DNA of 64,000 nt from Dolichospermum sp. DET69 (GCA_017355425.1 CP070233.1:1653501-1717500), one strand, 5' to 3'; positions 47,976 to 58,776 are shown, counted from the stretch's first letter. Numbers and translations: made by a program. Notes: generated by a model not told the origin, from the sequence alone.

Positions 47976-49964
47976 ATGGTTAAGACACTTCCCCCTAGTT
48001 CTCGAACAAGTCAGGAGGACAGTCGCGGAGGCGAATTGTCCGTAATTGAAGTGGTAACGGAACAAAGTACACAGACGGTAGTAATCAAATCGGCAGAAGC
48101 TTCACGAAAGCCAAGACACAAGGCGCGGGTGAGGGCGGGATCTGAACCGGAATCGGTGCTGTATGATCCTGTGGAAATACAAGAGCAGTATAGTGGGCGA
48201 TTTCTGCAAGTTTTACGGCGGATTCTCACAGTCCTCAAACCAATTCTGGCCTTTGTTTTTGGGTTGTGGTGGGATAAGCAATGGGGAATTTTAGTTAAAA
48301 ATGAACTTCGTCGCGCTGTTCAACTTCGAGAATTATTAACAAAATTGGGGCCAGCCTACATTAAAATTGGCCAAGCTTTATCTACTAGACCAGATTTAGT
48401 CCCACCAATTTATTTAGAAGAATTAACTAGACTCCAAGATCAATTACCAGCTTTTCCTAATGAAATAGCTTACCAATTTATTGAGGAAGAATTGGGAGCG
48501 CCACCGTCAGAAATTTATGCGGAATTTTCTGGACAACCCATTGCTGCGGCTTCCTTGGGACAGGTATATAAAGGAAGATTGAAAACTGGGGAAGAAGTAG
48601 CGATTAAGGTACAACGTCCAGATTTACGAGAACGAATTACGATAGATTTGTATATTTTACGGAATCTGGCTGGTTGGATACAGCGGAAAATGCAGCGGGT
48701 ACGCAGTGATTTAGTGGGGATTTTGGATGAGTTAGGCGATCGCATTTTTGAAGAAATGGATTATATTCATGAAGGTGAAAATGCCGAACGTTTCTTTGAA
48801 TTATATGGTCACATGAAGGATATTTATGTACCAAAAATTTATTGGGAATACACCAACCGTCGTGTTTTAACGATGGAGTGGATTAACGGTATCAAATTAA
48901 CTCAACCAGAAAAAATTGCGGCTTTAGGAATCAATGCGCGGTATTTAATTGAAGTTGGCGTTCAATGTTCTTTGCGTCAATTATTAGAACATGGATTTTT
49001 CCACGCTGACCCCCACCCAGGTAACTTATTAGCTACTATGGATGGTAAATTAGCTTATCTTGATTTTGGCATGATGAGCGAAGTTAAACCTGCTCAACGT
49101 TATGGTTTAATTGAGGCAATTGTTCACGTTATTAACCGAGAATTTGATAGTTTAGCAAAAGACTATGTAAAGTTAGAATTTCTGACTCCAGATATAGACC
49201 TTACCCCCATTGTTCCTGCTTTTGCAAAGGTATTTGCTAATGCTGAAGGTGCAAGTGTAGCGGATTTAAATATTAAAAGCATCACCGATGATTTATCAGC
49301 TTTAATGTATGAATATCCGTTCCGTGTCCCCCCTTATTACGCTTTAATTATTCGTTCTCTTGTGACTTTGGAAGGGATTGCAATTTATATAGATCCCGAT
49401 TTCAAAGTTCTCAGTGAAGCTTATCCTTATGTGGCTAAAAGGCTATTAACAGACCCCTCAAATGAATTAAGAACATCATTACAGGAGTTACTGTTTAAAG
49501 ATGGTAAATTCCGTTGGAATCGATTGGAGAACCTGTTAAAAAATGCCCGTAGTAATCAAGAATATGATCTGAATTTAGTCGTTAATCAAGGAGTAGAATT
49601 TCTCTCTTCTGAACGAGGTTCATTTATTCGTGAGAGATTAGTTGATGAATTTTTTAATAGTGTAGATGCTGTTAGTAAAAATGCTTTGCACAGTTTCACT
49701 TATGTACTTCGAGAAAGGGTGGGATTAACCGCAGTCAATCAAATTCCCTCAGCAACTGTTGAACAACAACAAACCTTAGAATATATTAAACGCATTGCGG
49801 GTATTCTCAGAGAAACTAAAGGCTTTGATGTGACAAAATTTGCTCCTCAATTAGCCCAACTCATTGTTAATCCAGAAGTCCAACTTTTAGGTCAACAAAT
49901 TGCTACTCGCGTTACTCAAAAAGCTGTAACTCGGATAATTCGGGAGTTATTAGCATCTGAATAA
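47976..49964 (+). CDS. ABC1/UbiB/COQ8-family atypical kinase
   Basis: A 662-residue member of the ABC1K family. KLGPAYIKIGQALSTRPDLVP carries the KxGQ motif, PIAAASLGQVYKGRLKTGEEVAIKVQRPDL the alanine-rich loop and ATP lysine, HGFFHADPHPGNLLA the catalytic loop, and YLDFGMM the metal-binding DFG. A C-terminal hydrophobic-amphipathic part follows. In cyanobacteria and plastids such kinases act in prenylquinone metabolism and photosynthesis under stress; the exact substrate is not known. Its stop (49962-49964) is one base from the start of a 3.7-kb tandem array. Confidence 0.92.
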   Translation: MVKTLPPSSRTSQEDSRGGELSVIEVVTEQSTQTVVIKSAEASRKPRHKARVRAGSEPESVLYDPVEIQEQYSGRFLQVLRRILTVLKPILAFVFGLWWDKQWGILVKNELRRAVQLRELLTKLGPAYIKIGQALSTRPDLVPPIYLEELTRLQDQLPAFPNEIAYQFIEEELGAPPSEIYAEFSGQPIAAASLGQVYKGRLKTGEEVAIKVQRPDLRERITIDLYILRNLAGWIQRKMQRVRSDLVGILDELGDRIFEEMDYIHEGENAERFFELYGHMKDIYVPKIYWEYTNRRVLTMEWINGIKLTQPEKIAALGINARYLIEVGVQCSLRQLLEHGFFHADPHPGNLLATMDGKLAYLDFGMMSEVKPAQRYGLIEAIVHVINREFDSLAKDYVKLEFLTPDIDLTPIVPAFAKVFANAEGASVADLNIKSITDDLSALMYEYPFRVPPYYALIIRSLVTLEGIAIYIDPDFKVLSEAYPYVAKRLLTDPSNELRTSLQELLFKDGKFRWNRLENLLKNARSNQEYDLNLVVNQGVEFLSSERGSFIRERLVDEFFNSVDAVSKNALHSFTYVLRERVGLTAVNQIPSATVEQQQTLEYIKRIAGILRETKGFDVTKFAPQLAQLIVNPEVQLLGQQIATRVTQKAVTRIIRELLASE

Positions 49965-49965
49965 T

Positions 49966-52900
49966 GTCTGAACTGTGATTTTTTTGATTTAGATGATTTA
50001 GATGATTATTTAATCACAAAAATCAAATTAGTGTCTGAACTGTGATTTTTTTGATTTAGATGATTTAGATGATTATTTAATCACAAAAATCAAATTAGTG
50101 TCTGAACTGTGATTTTTTTGATTTAGATGATTTAGATGATTATTTAATCACAAAAATCAAATTAGTGTCTGAACTGTGATTTTTTTGATTTAGATGATTT
50201 AGATGATTATTTAATCACAAAAATCAAATTAGTGTCTGAACTGTGATTTTTTTGATTTAGATGATTTAGATGATTATTTAATCACAAAAATCAAATTAGT
50301 GTCTGAACTGTGATTTTTTTGATTTAGATGATTTAGATGATTATTTAATCACAAAAATCAAATTAGTGTCTGAACTGTGATTTTTTTGATTTAGATGATT
50401 TAGATGATTATTTAATCACAAAAATCAAATTAGTGTCTGAACTGTGATTTTTTTGATTTAGATGATTTAGATGATTTAGATAATTATTTAATCACAAAAA
50501 TCAAATTAGTGTCTGAACTGTGATTTTTTTGATTTAGATGATTTAGATGATTATTTAATCACAAAAATTAAATTAGTGTCTGAACTGTGATTTTTTTGAT
50601 TTAGATGATTTAGATGATTATTTAATCACAAAAATTAAATTAGTGTCTGAACTGTGATTTTTTTGATTTAGATGATTTAGATGATTATTTAATCACAAAA
50701 ATTAAATTAGTGTCTGAACTGTGATTTTTTTGATTTAGATGATTTAGATGATTATTTAATCACAAAAATCAAATTAGTGTCTGAACTGTGATTTTTTTGA
50801 TTTAGATGATTTAGATGATTATTTAATCACAAAAATTAAATTAGTGTCTGAACTGTGATTTTTTTGATTTAGATGATTTAGATGATTATTTAATCACAAA
50901 AATTAAATTAGTGTCTGAACTGTGATTTTTTTGATTTAGATGATTTAGATGATTATTTAATCACAAAAATTAAATTAGTGTCTGAACTGTGATTTTTTTG
51001 ATTTAGATGATTTAGATGATTATTTAATCACAAAAATTAAATTAGTGTCTGAACTGTGATTTTTTTGATTTAGATGATTTAGATGATTATTTAATCACAA
51101 AAATCAAATTAGTGTCTGAACTGTGATTTTTTTGATTTAGATGATTTAGATGATTATTTAATCACAAAAATTAAATTAGTGTCTGAACTGTGATTTTTTT
51201 GATTTAGATGATTTAGATGATTATTTAATCACAAAAATTAAATTAGTGTCTGAACTGTGATTTTTTTGATTTAGATGATTTAGATGATTATTTAATCACA
51301 AAAATTAAATTAGTGTCTGAACTGTGATTTTTTTGATTTAGATGATTTAGATGATTATTTAATCACAAAAATTAAATTAGTGTCTGAACTGTGATTTTTT
51401 TGATTTAGATGATTTAGATGATTATTTAATCACAAAAATCAAATTAGTGTCTGAACTGTGATTTTTTTGATTTAGATGATTTAGATGATTATTTAATCAC
51501 AAAAATTAAATTAGTGTCTGAACTGTGATTTTTTTGATTTAGATGATTTAGATGATTATTTAATCACAAAAATCAAATTAGTGTCTGAACTGTGATTTTT
51601 TTGATTTAGATGATTTAGATGATTATTTAATCACAAAAATCAAATTAGTGTCTGAACTGTGATTTTTTTGATTTAGATGATTTAGATGATTATTTAATCA
51701 CAAAAATCAAATTAGTGTCTGAACTGTGATTTTTTTGATTTAGATGATTTAGATGATTATTTAATCACAAAAATTAAATTAATGTCTGAACTGTGATTTT
51801 TTTGATTTAGATGATTTAGATGATTATTTAATCACAAAAATTAAATTAATGTCTGAACTGTGATTTTTTTGATTTAGATGATTTAGATGATTATTTAATC
51901 ACAAAAATTAAATTAATGTCTGAACTGTGATTTTTTTGATTTAGATGATTTAGATGATTATTTAATCACAAAAATTAAATTAATGTCTGAACTGTGATTT
52001 TTTTGATTTAGATGATTTAGATGATTATTTAATCACAAAAATTAAATTAATGTCTGAACTGTGATTTTTTTGATTTAGATGATTATTTAATCACAAAAAT
52101 TAAATTAATGTCTGAACTGTGATTTTTTTGATTTAGATGATTTAGATGATTATTTAATCACAAAAATTAAATTAGTGTCTGAACTGTGATTTTTTTGATT
52201 TAGATGATTTAGATGATTTAGATGATTATTTAATCACAAAAATTAAATTAGTGTCTGAACTGTGATTTTTTTGATTTAGATGATTTAGATGATTATTTAA
52301 TCACAAAAATTAAATTAGTGTCTGAACTGTGATTTTTTTGATTTAGATGATTTAGATGATTATTTAATCACAAAAATCAAATTAGTGTCTGAACTGTGAT
52401 TTTTTTGATTTAGATGATTTAGATGATTATTTAATCACAAAAATCAAATTAGTGTCTGAACTGTGATTTTTTTGATTTAGATGATTTAGATGATTTAGAT
52501 AATTATTTAATCACAAAAATCAAATTAGTGTCTGAACTGTGATTTTTTTGATTTAGATGATTTAGATAATTATTTAATCACAAAAATCAAATTAGTGTCT
52601 GAACTGTGATTTTTTTGATTTAGATGATTTAGATGATTATTTAATCACAAAAATTAAATTAGTGTCTGAACTGTGATTTTTTTGATTTAGATGATTTAGA
52701 TGATTATTTAATCACAAAAATTAAATTAGTGTCTGAACTGTGATTTTTTTGATTTAGATGATTTAGATGATTATTTAATCACAAAAATTAAATTAGTGTC
52801 TGAACTGTGATTTTTTTGATTTAGATGATTTAGATGATTATTTAATCACAAAAATTAAATTAGTGTCTGAACTGTGATTTTTTGATTTAGATGATTTAGA

Positions 52901-53667
52901 TGATTATTTAATCACAAAAATTAAATTAGTGTCTGAACTGTGATTTTTTTGATTTAGATGATTTAGATGATTATTTAATCACAAAAATTAAATTAGTGTC
53001 TGAACTGTGATTTTTTTGATTTAGATGATTTAGATGATTATTTAATCACAAAAATTAAATTAGTGTCTGAACTGTGATTTTTTTGATTTAGATGATTTAG
53101 ATGATTATTTAATCACAAAAATTAAATTAGTGTCTGAACTGTGATTTTTTTGATTTAGATGATTTAGATGATTATTTAATCACAAAAATTAAATTAATGT
53201 CTGAACTGTGATTTTTTTGATTTAGATGATTTAGATGATTATTTAATCACAAAAATCAAATTAGTGTCTGAACTGTGATTTTTTTGATTTAGATGATTTA
53301 GATGATTATTTAATCACAAAAATTAAATTAGTGTCTGAACTGTGATTTTTTTGATTTAGATGATTTAGATGATTATTTAATCACAAAAATTAAATTAGTG
53401 TCTGAACTGTGATTTTTTTGATTTAGATGATTTAGATGATTATTTAATCACAAAAATCAAATTAGTGTCTGAACTGTGATTTTTTTGATTTAGATGATTT
53501 AGATGATTATTTAATCACAAAAATTAAATTAATGTCTGAACTGTGATTTTTTTGATTTAGATGATTTAGATGATTATTTAATCACAAAAATCAAATTAGT
53601 GTCTGAACTGTGATTTTTTTGATTTAGATGATTTAGATGATTATTTAATCACAAAAATCAAATTAAT
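49966..53667. repeat. Tandem array of 55 near-identical 67-bp units
   Basis: Units begin GTCTGAACTGTGATTTTTTT, continue with two GATTTAGAT blocks and ATTATTTAATCAC, and end AAAAATCAAATTAGT. I located 55 starts from 49966 to 53601. Spacing is 67 bp except 58 (52052), 76 (50435, 52177, 52454) and 66 (52865), explained by loss or gain of one 9-bp GATTTAGAT block or one T. Variation is almost limited to C/T in AAAATYAAATT and G/A in ARTGTCTG. GTGATT pairs with AATCAC inside each unit. There are no unique spacers. It lies tail-to-tail between a UbiB-family gene and uvrA. Confidence 0.97.
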
Positions 53668-53750
53668 CAGGCAAATCATAGTTCAGACCTTGATTTAGAT
53701 GATTATTTAATCACAAAAATCAAATTAATCAGGCAAATCATAGTTCAGAC
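53668..53750. repeat. Divergent terminal units of the array with inverted GTTCAGAC ends
   Basis: After unit 55 the array ends in AATCAGGCAAATCATAGTTCAGAC (from about 53665), followed by a shortened unit and the same ending at about 53725-53750. GTTCAGAC is the inverted form of the unit start GTCTGAAC, so these look like the original right end of a palindromic element from which the array grew. Confidence 0.8.
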
Positions 53751-53755
53751 GTTAT

Positions 53756-56698
53756 CTAGTTCACGGCTGGATATTGCTTCAACACCTCCTGTAAATATTG
53801 TCCAGTATAAGAACGGGGATTTTTTGCCACATCTTCCGGCGTTCCCGCAGCAATAAGTTCTCCACCTTTATCTCCTCCTTCTGGGCCTAAATCTATTACC
53901 CAATCAGAACAACGAATCACATCTAAATTATGTTCAATGACTAAAATTGAATTGCCTTTATCTACCAATCTTTGTAAAACATCTAACAATTTGTGGACAT
54001 CATAAAAAGATAAACCTGTAGTCGGTTCATCTATTAAATACAAAGTCTTTCCTGTTGCGCGTCGAGATAATTCTGTGGCTAATTTCACCCGTTGGGCTTC
54101 TCCACCGGATAAAGTTGTGGCTGGTTGTCCTAACTGCACATAACCTAAACCAACATCTACTAAAGTTTGTAATCTAGTTACGGCTTTAGGAATGTTTTGA
54201 CAGAAAGCTAATGCTTCCTCAACCGTCATATTCAAAACATCAGAAATTGATTTATCCTTATATTTAACTTGGAGAGTTTCGCGGTTATATCTCGCACCTT
54301 TGCAAATTTCACATTGGACATAAACGTCAGGAAGAAAATTCATTTCAATAACATTTACACCCTGTCCACTACAAGCTTCACAACGTCCACCTTTAACATT
54401 GAAAGAAAATTGTCCAGGTTTATAACCTCTGGTTTTTGCTTCTACAGTTTGGGAAAAGATATCACGAATTATATCGAAAACTCCGGTGTAAGTTGCGGGA
54501 TTAGAACGGGGAGTTCTCCCAATAGGTGATTGGTCAATGACAATGGCTTTGTCAACGCAATTTAAACCTTTAATTTCATCTATATCTTTGGGTGCAGGAG
54601 CTTTTTTGAGTAAATGATGTTGTAAGGCTGGATAAAGTAATTCGTTAATTAAGGTAGATTTTCCTGAACCAGAAACACCTGTAACAGATACAAGTTTTCC
54701 CAAGGGAATTTCTACATCTATATTTTGTAAGTTGTTGCGACGGGCATTTCTAATAGTTAAAGCTCGGCCATTTCCTTCTCTTCTTTTAGCTGGGGTACTT
54801 ATAACTCTTCTTCCTGATAAATAAGCACCAGTTAAAGACTCTTCGGCATTTAATAAATTCTCTAAACTTCCTTGAGAAATAATATGTCCCCCGTGAATTC
54901 CAGCCCCAGGACCAATATCAACTATATAGTTAGCTGCGCGAATAGTTTCTTCGTCATGTTCGACGACTATTAAGGTATTTCCTAAATCCCGTAATTTTGT
55001 TAATGTTTTCAGTAATTTTCCATTATCCCGTTGATGTAAACCGATACTTGGTTCGTCTAAAACGTAAAGAACTCCTGTTAGTCCGGAACCGATTTGTGTC
55101 GCTAACCGAATCCGTTGGGCTTCTCCACCTGATAATGTCATGGCAGGACGATCTAAGGTGAGATAATCTAAACCAACATCTAATAAAAATTGTAATCTAG
55201 ATCTAACTTCTCGCAGCACTAAATCAGCAATTTGGGTTTGGCGATCGCTCAATTTTACTTTATCTACTCTTTCCCGACATTCCCGAATGGAAACGCTGGT
55301 AAAATCTAAAATTCCATATTGTCCTAACTTCACTGCTAAGGCTTCTGCTTTTAATCTTTTCCCTCCGCAAACTTCGCAAGATTGGTCAATCAAATATTCT
55401 TCTAATTTCTGTTTAACTAACTCTGTTCCCCCTTCATACTGTCTTTGTAAAATGGGAATTACACCTTTGAAACTCTGCCTTTTCTCTTCTGTAGTTTTCT
55501 TATTTTCTTCTCCATACAAGACAACTTTTTGTTGTTCTGGTGTCAACTTACCCCATTGAGTTTGTAACTCAAAGCCATAATTCAAGCCCACAGCATACAG
55601 CAACTCTAAATAATAGGAGTTTTCCTTTTCTGACCAAGGGGCAATTGCCGCATACATTGGCGAATCTGCGTTAGGTACGACCAACTCCGGGGAAAATCTT
55701 CTTAAAGTTCCAATCCCATGACAGTGGGGACAAGCGCCATAAGGGGAATTAAAAGAAAACAACCGTGGGGATAATTCCTCCATTACTGCCCCATGTTCGG
55801 GACAAGCAAAGTTTTCAGAAAATACCATTTCTGTGGGTAATTCTTGTTCTGAAATACCTTGATTTTCTGCCTCAGTTGTTATATACTTACTATCAGACCG
55901 CTCCTGCGCTATCTTGTCAAATGTATCTTTTAATACCTCAATCATGGCAATACCGTGAGATTGCTTAAGACAAGTTGCTAGAGAATCTACTAAACGCTCT
56001 TGCATCTCATCTTTCTTAACTAATCTGTCAATAACCAGTTCTATAGTATGTGTATTATTTTTATCTAACTCGATGGAATCTGATAGCTCTCGCACCTCTC
56101 CATTTACCCGCAAACGGACAAATCCTTGAGCAGCTAAACTAGAAATTAATTTACGGTGAGTTCCCTTCTTACCACGCACCACAGGGGCTAAAATTTGGAA
56201 GCGAGTCCGGTCGGGAAGTTCCATGATGCGATCGCACATCTGGTCAATAGTCTGGGGGGCAATAGAGCGATCGCAAAGGGGACAATGGGGTTCACCAGCG
56301 CGACCATATAACAACCGCAGATAATCATAAATTTCCGTCACCGTTCCCACTGTTGAACGGGGATTGTGGGAAGTTGATTTTTGGTCAATGGAAATTGCTG
56401 GACTCAAACCTTCGATTGCTTCCACATCAGGTTTATCCAACTGTCCCAAAAATTGCCGAGCATAAGCGCTGAGGGATTCCACATAACGGCGTTGACCTTC
56501 AGCGAAGATGGTATCAAAGGCCAAAGACGATTTACCCGAACCAGAAACGCCAGTAAAGACAATCAAGCGATCGCGGGGTAATTCCAAATCAATATTTTTC
56601 AGATTATGCTGCCTAGCGCCCCGAATGCGAATAGTATTCTGGCTGTTGTGGGAGTAGGGAAGAGGATCATTTAAAGATGTTGCTAGGTTTTCTGACAT
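53756..56698 (-). CDS. uvrA: Excinuclease ABC subunit A
   Basis: A 980-residue damage-recognition ATPase of nucleotide excision repair. Two ABC modules are present: Walker A GVSGSGKSSLAFDT near residue 50 and GVSGSGKSTLINELL in the second half; signatures LSGGEAQRIRLATQ and LSGGEAQRVKLATE; Walker B VLYVLDEPSIGL and TLYLIDEPTTGL. Zinc-binding cysteine pairs are in CPLCDR, CPHCHG/CEVCGG and CEACSGQG/CEICKG. It is somewhat longer than the E. coli protein through a loop at about 270-300. The stop is 6 bp from the tandem array. Confidence 0.98.
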   Translation of the reverse strand: MSENLATSLNDPLPYSHNSQNTIRIRGARQHNLKNIDLELPRDRLIVFTGVSGSGKSSLAFDTIFAEGQRRYVESLSAYARQFLGQLDKPDVEAIEGLSPAISIDQKSTSHNPRSTVGTVTEIYDYLRLLYGRAGEPHCPLCDRSIAPQTIDQMCDRIMELPDRTRFQILAPVVRGKKGTHRKLISSLAAQGFVRLRVNGEVRELSDSIELDKNNTHTIELVIDRLVKKDEMQERLVDSLATCLKQSHGIAMIEVLKDTFDKIAQERSDSKYITTEAENQGISEQELPTEMVFSENFACPEHGAVMEELSPRLFSFNSPYGACPHCHGIGTLRRFSPELVVPNADSPMYAAIAPWSEKENSYYLELLYAVGLNYGFELQTQWGKLTPEQQKVVLYGEENKKTTEEKRQSFKGVIPILQRQYEGGTELVKQKLEEYLIDQSCEVCGGKRLKAEALAVKLGQYGILDFTSVSIRECRERVDKVKLSDRQTQIADLVLREVRSRLQFLLDVGLDYLTLDRPAMTLSGGEAQRIRLATQIGSGLTGVLYVLDEPSIGLHQRDNGKLLKTLTKLRDLGNTLIVVEHDEETIRAANYIVDIGPGAGIHGGHIISQGSLENLLNAEESLTGAYLSGRRVISTPAKRREGNGRALTIRNARRNNLQNIDVEIPLGKLVSVTGVSGSGKSTLINELLYPALQHHLLKKAPAPKDIDEIKGLNCVDKAIVIDQSPIGRTPRSNPATYTGVFDIIRDIFSQTVEAKTRGYKPGQFSFNVKGGRCEACSGQGVNVIEMNFLPDVYVQCEICKGARYNRETLQVKYKDKSISDVLNMTVEEALAFCQNIPKAVTRLQTLVDVGLGYVQLGQPATTLSGGEAQRVKLATELSRRATGKTLYLIDEPTTGLSFYDVHKLLDVLQRLVDKGNSILVIEHNLDVIRCSDWVIDLGPEGGDKGGELIAAGTPEDVAKNPRSYTGQYLQEVLKQYPAVN

Positions 56699-56906
56699 AT
56701 TGACAGGCTAAGGGAAGATTACACAATGAAACAATCCTTAATAATACTATCTTTGCTCAGGTTATAGTAGAGTATCAATCATCTTAATTTCCTACCCAGG
56801 ACATCGGCTTGTATTTCCTTGATGTGGTAGATCATTAGAGAAAATCTGGCTGAGGATAGAGTTATGGTTTCACAAATCGCCGTGCCAGCATTTTTCAATA
56901 TTTCCA
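56699..56906. other. Intergenic region upstream of uvrA
   Basis: AT-rich region holding the uvrA promoter by position. A small open frame on the minus strand (56779-56964) has some protein-like composition but no family I recognise, and it runs into a miniature element; it could be a decayed gene end. Confidence 0.4.
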
Positions 56907-57008
56907 TAGACATCTGGTAGAAATGAAATGTGCGGTTTCTATAACCCTTGTTGAGACGTTCCATGAGTAGGGATTCTCGGCTCTACATTCTTTACCACCA
57001 GATGTCTA
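56907..57008. mobile_element. Family-4 miniature element
   Basis: A 102-bp segment with ends TAGACATCT and AGATGTCTA, inverted relative to its copy at 22922-23022 (shared core GGGATTCTCGGCTCTACATT on this strand). Its right end provides the stop codon of the toxin gene at 57006-57308. Confidence 0.75.
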
Positions 57009-57308
57009 ATAATGAAATCTAGCTTGTAGGAAATCAATCCTCTCATCACTAACTAGATAAACAATTCTATGCTCCTGAGTAAGTCGTCGTGACCACGCAT
57101 CTGAGTCTAAATATTTTAGAGGTTCTGGTTTACCAATACCAGTAAACGGATCTCGCATAATCGCTTCAACTAAATTAAAAGCACGCAGCGCGGATTTACG
57201 GTTTGTCTCTACCCAATAAGCGAGGTCTTCCCGAAATTCTGGGTGAAATACAGCATCCCGAATTTTAATTTCCTGGGGTTTAGATTCATCCTTCTTCTTT
57301 TTCATCAA
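57006..57308 (-). CDS. Txe/YoeB-family toxin
   Basis: A 100-residue RelE-superfamily mRNA interferase, normally cutting mRNA at the ribosome. After a lysine-rich N-terminus the core is FHPEFREDLAYWVETNRKSALRAFNLVEAIMRDPFTGIGKPEPLKYLDSDAWSRRL with the YoeB-type end TQEHRIVYLVSDERIDFLQARFHY; the terminal HY pair matches the catalytic His and Tyr of YoeB. It overlaps the antitoxin gene by 23 bp, so it is translated with it. The TAG stop comes from the end of a miniature element. Confidence 0.9.
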   Translation of the reverse strand: MMKKKKDESKPQEIKIRDAVFHPEFREDLAYWVETNRKSALRAFNLVEAIMRDPFTGIGKPEPLKYLDSDAWSRRLTQEHRIVYLVSDERIDFLQARFHY

Positions 57309-57579
57309 TTCCCAAGTCTTGACGTAGTTCGTTCATACTTTGCGGTTTTAAAGTTCTGGCTTTTGCTCTTTCTAAAGCAGTGAAAAGACGCGCTGCATTT
57401 TTAGGTGACCGTAGTAAATGAGTTGTTTCTAATAAACTTTCTAATTCGTCAGCAGCAATGAGAGCAACATTTTCACCGCCAGGTTGGGTAATAATCATTA
57501 CTTCTCTGTCTGCAATTACTTGAGCGCAGATGTCAGCTAGGTTATTACCAGCATCAGTTAAGTTTGTTTGGTTCGACAT
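57286..57579 (-). CDS. YefM/Phd-family antitoxin
   Basis: A 97-residue antitoxin. The N-terminal Phd/YefM fold (MSNQTNLTDAGNNLADICAQVIADREVMIITQPGGENVALIAADELESLLET) binds DNA as a dimer; the acidic C-terminus (MNELRQDLGIDEKEEG) should wrap the toxin. I chose the ATG at 57579 since it gives the family N-terminus; an ATG at 57597 is possible. It precedes and overlaps the YoeB-like toxin, the standard order, and probably represses its own promoter. Confidence 0.9.
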   Translation of the reverse strand: MSNQTNLTDAGNNLADICAQVIADREVMIITQPGGENVALIAADELESLLETTHLLRSPKNAARLFTALERAKARTLKPQSMNELRQDLGIDEKEEG

Positions 57580-57722
57580 GGTGGGATTTTTCCTCATGCT
57601 GTATGCTTTAGAAGCGATTTAGTCAAGTTGGACGATAACTACGATCATTTTCTATAACCAACTTTTCGGAGATGTCTTTTGATAATTACTTCTTTTCTAC
57701 CACAACTTTCCCTACTGATTTC

Positions 57723-58622
57723 TTAATTGTTAATTCCCTTCTGCGCTACTAACCAATCAATAATTTCATTATTCACAATATCTGGAACTTCATCATGGGG
57801 ACAATGGCCAGCACCAGGAATAGGCACAATTTTGATATTTTGACCATTTTCTCGCGCTGCTTCATAAATATTTGCTCCCGTAATTGGTGTCCAAGGATCT
57901 TCCGCACCCCAAATTACTAATAAAGGAAATTCCAACTTAGGTAATAATTCCTCTGGACTAGGACCTGGAGGTGCAGTGAGAATAGAAGCAAAAACTTCTT
58001 GCGCTCCGGGGTCACATGATGGGTTATAAAGTAAATCAACCAGTTCATCTGTCACGGCATTGCGATCGCTATATACTTGATATAGAGTCCGGCGAATTTG
58101 CGATTTTTGACGAATGCGATTAAATACAAATTTACCTGTAACTGGGTTAGCTACCAACTTGTTAAAAGTTCCCATGACAACTCGTAAAATTGGGTTTAAT
58201 TCATGGGGACGGTGACTTAAACCACCCGCAGAGTTAATTAATACTCCTCCAGCCGCAATTTCTGGATATTCTGTTAACACAATTAAACTTAAAAGTGCGC
58301 CAATAGAATTACCAATAAATATTGCCGGTGTTTGAATATGGGCATTGTAAAAATCTTTTAATAATTCTGCCCACAGTTCCAAGCTATAATCTATAACTGC
58401 TTTATCAGAACCCCCAAACCCCAACAAATCTACAGCAAACACCTGATAACCAGCTTCAGCTAAAACCGGGATATTTTTCCGCCAATGACCAATGGCAGCA
58501 CCAAAGCCGTGAATTAATACCAATGGTTGGCCTGTACCCATAACTGTATATTGAATTTTGTAATCTCGCCAAATCCAAATATGTTTTTCCAGCGTTTGTA
58601 TATCTTGGGTTGTGGTTGTCAT
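57723..58622 (-). CDS. Alpha/beta hydrolase, paralogue of 37479-38384
   Basis: A 299-residue alpha/beta hydrolase. HGFGAAIGHWRKN, the nucleophile serine in IFIGNSIGALLS, the acid in VIWGAEDPWTP and the histidine in GAGHCPHDEVPDIV form the catalytic set. The IWIWRDYKIQYTVMG N-terminus matches the dephytylase/PPH-like group. It shares all landmarks with the hydrolase at 37479-38384, so the window has two paralogues about 20 kb apart. The substrate is unproven. Confidence 0.87.
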   Translation of the reverse strand: MTTTTQDIQTLEKHIWIWRDYKIQYTVMGTGQPLVLIHGFGAAIGHWRKNIPVLAEAGYQVFAVDLLGFGGSDKAVIDYSLELWAELLKDFYNAHIQTPAIFIGNSIGALLSLIVLTEYPEIAAGGVLINSAGGLSHRPHELNPILRVVMGTFNKLVANPVTGKFVFNRIRQKSQIRRTLYQVYSDRNAVTDELVDLLYNPSCDPGAQEVFASILTAPPGPSPEELLPKLEFPLLVIWGAEDPWTPITGANIYEAARENGQNIKIVPIPGAGHCPHDEVPDIVNNEIIDWLVAQKGINN

Positions 58623-58776
58623 TGATGAAGATTCCTGAATTATTGTGAATTATATAATATTGTCCAGTGTAAAGAATTATGATCATCTTTGCAATAAACA
58701 ATTGATTCCATCCGTCAAGCACTTGACAAGATACTATTAATGGCTATCTACCCCCATAATGGCACTTAGTAACTTT

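Noticed and set aside
49966-53667. CRISPR array
   Set aside because: Units are contiguous and near-identical with no unique spacers, the unit is 67 bp, and no cas genes adjoin it.
56779-56964. 61-residue minus-strand gene before uvrA
   Set aside because: No family recognised, and its start lies within a miniature element; perhaps a decayed gene end, but support is too weak.
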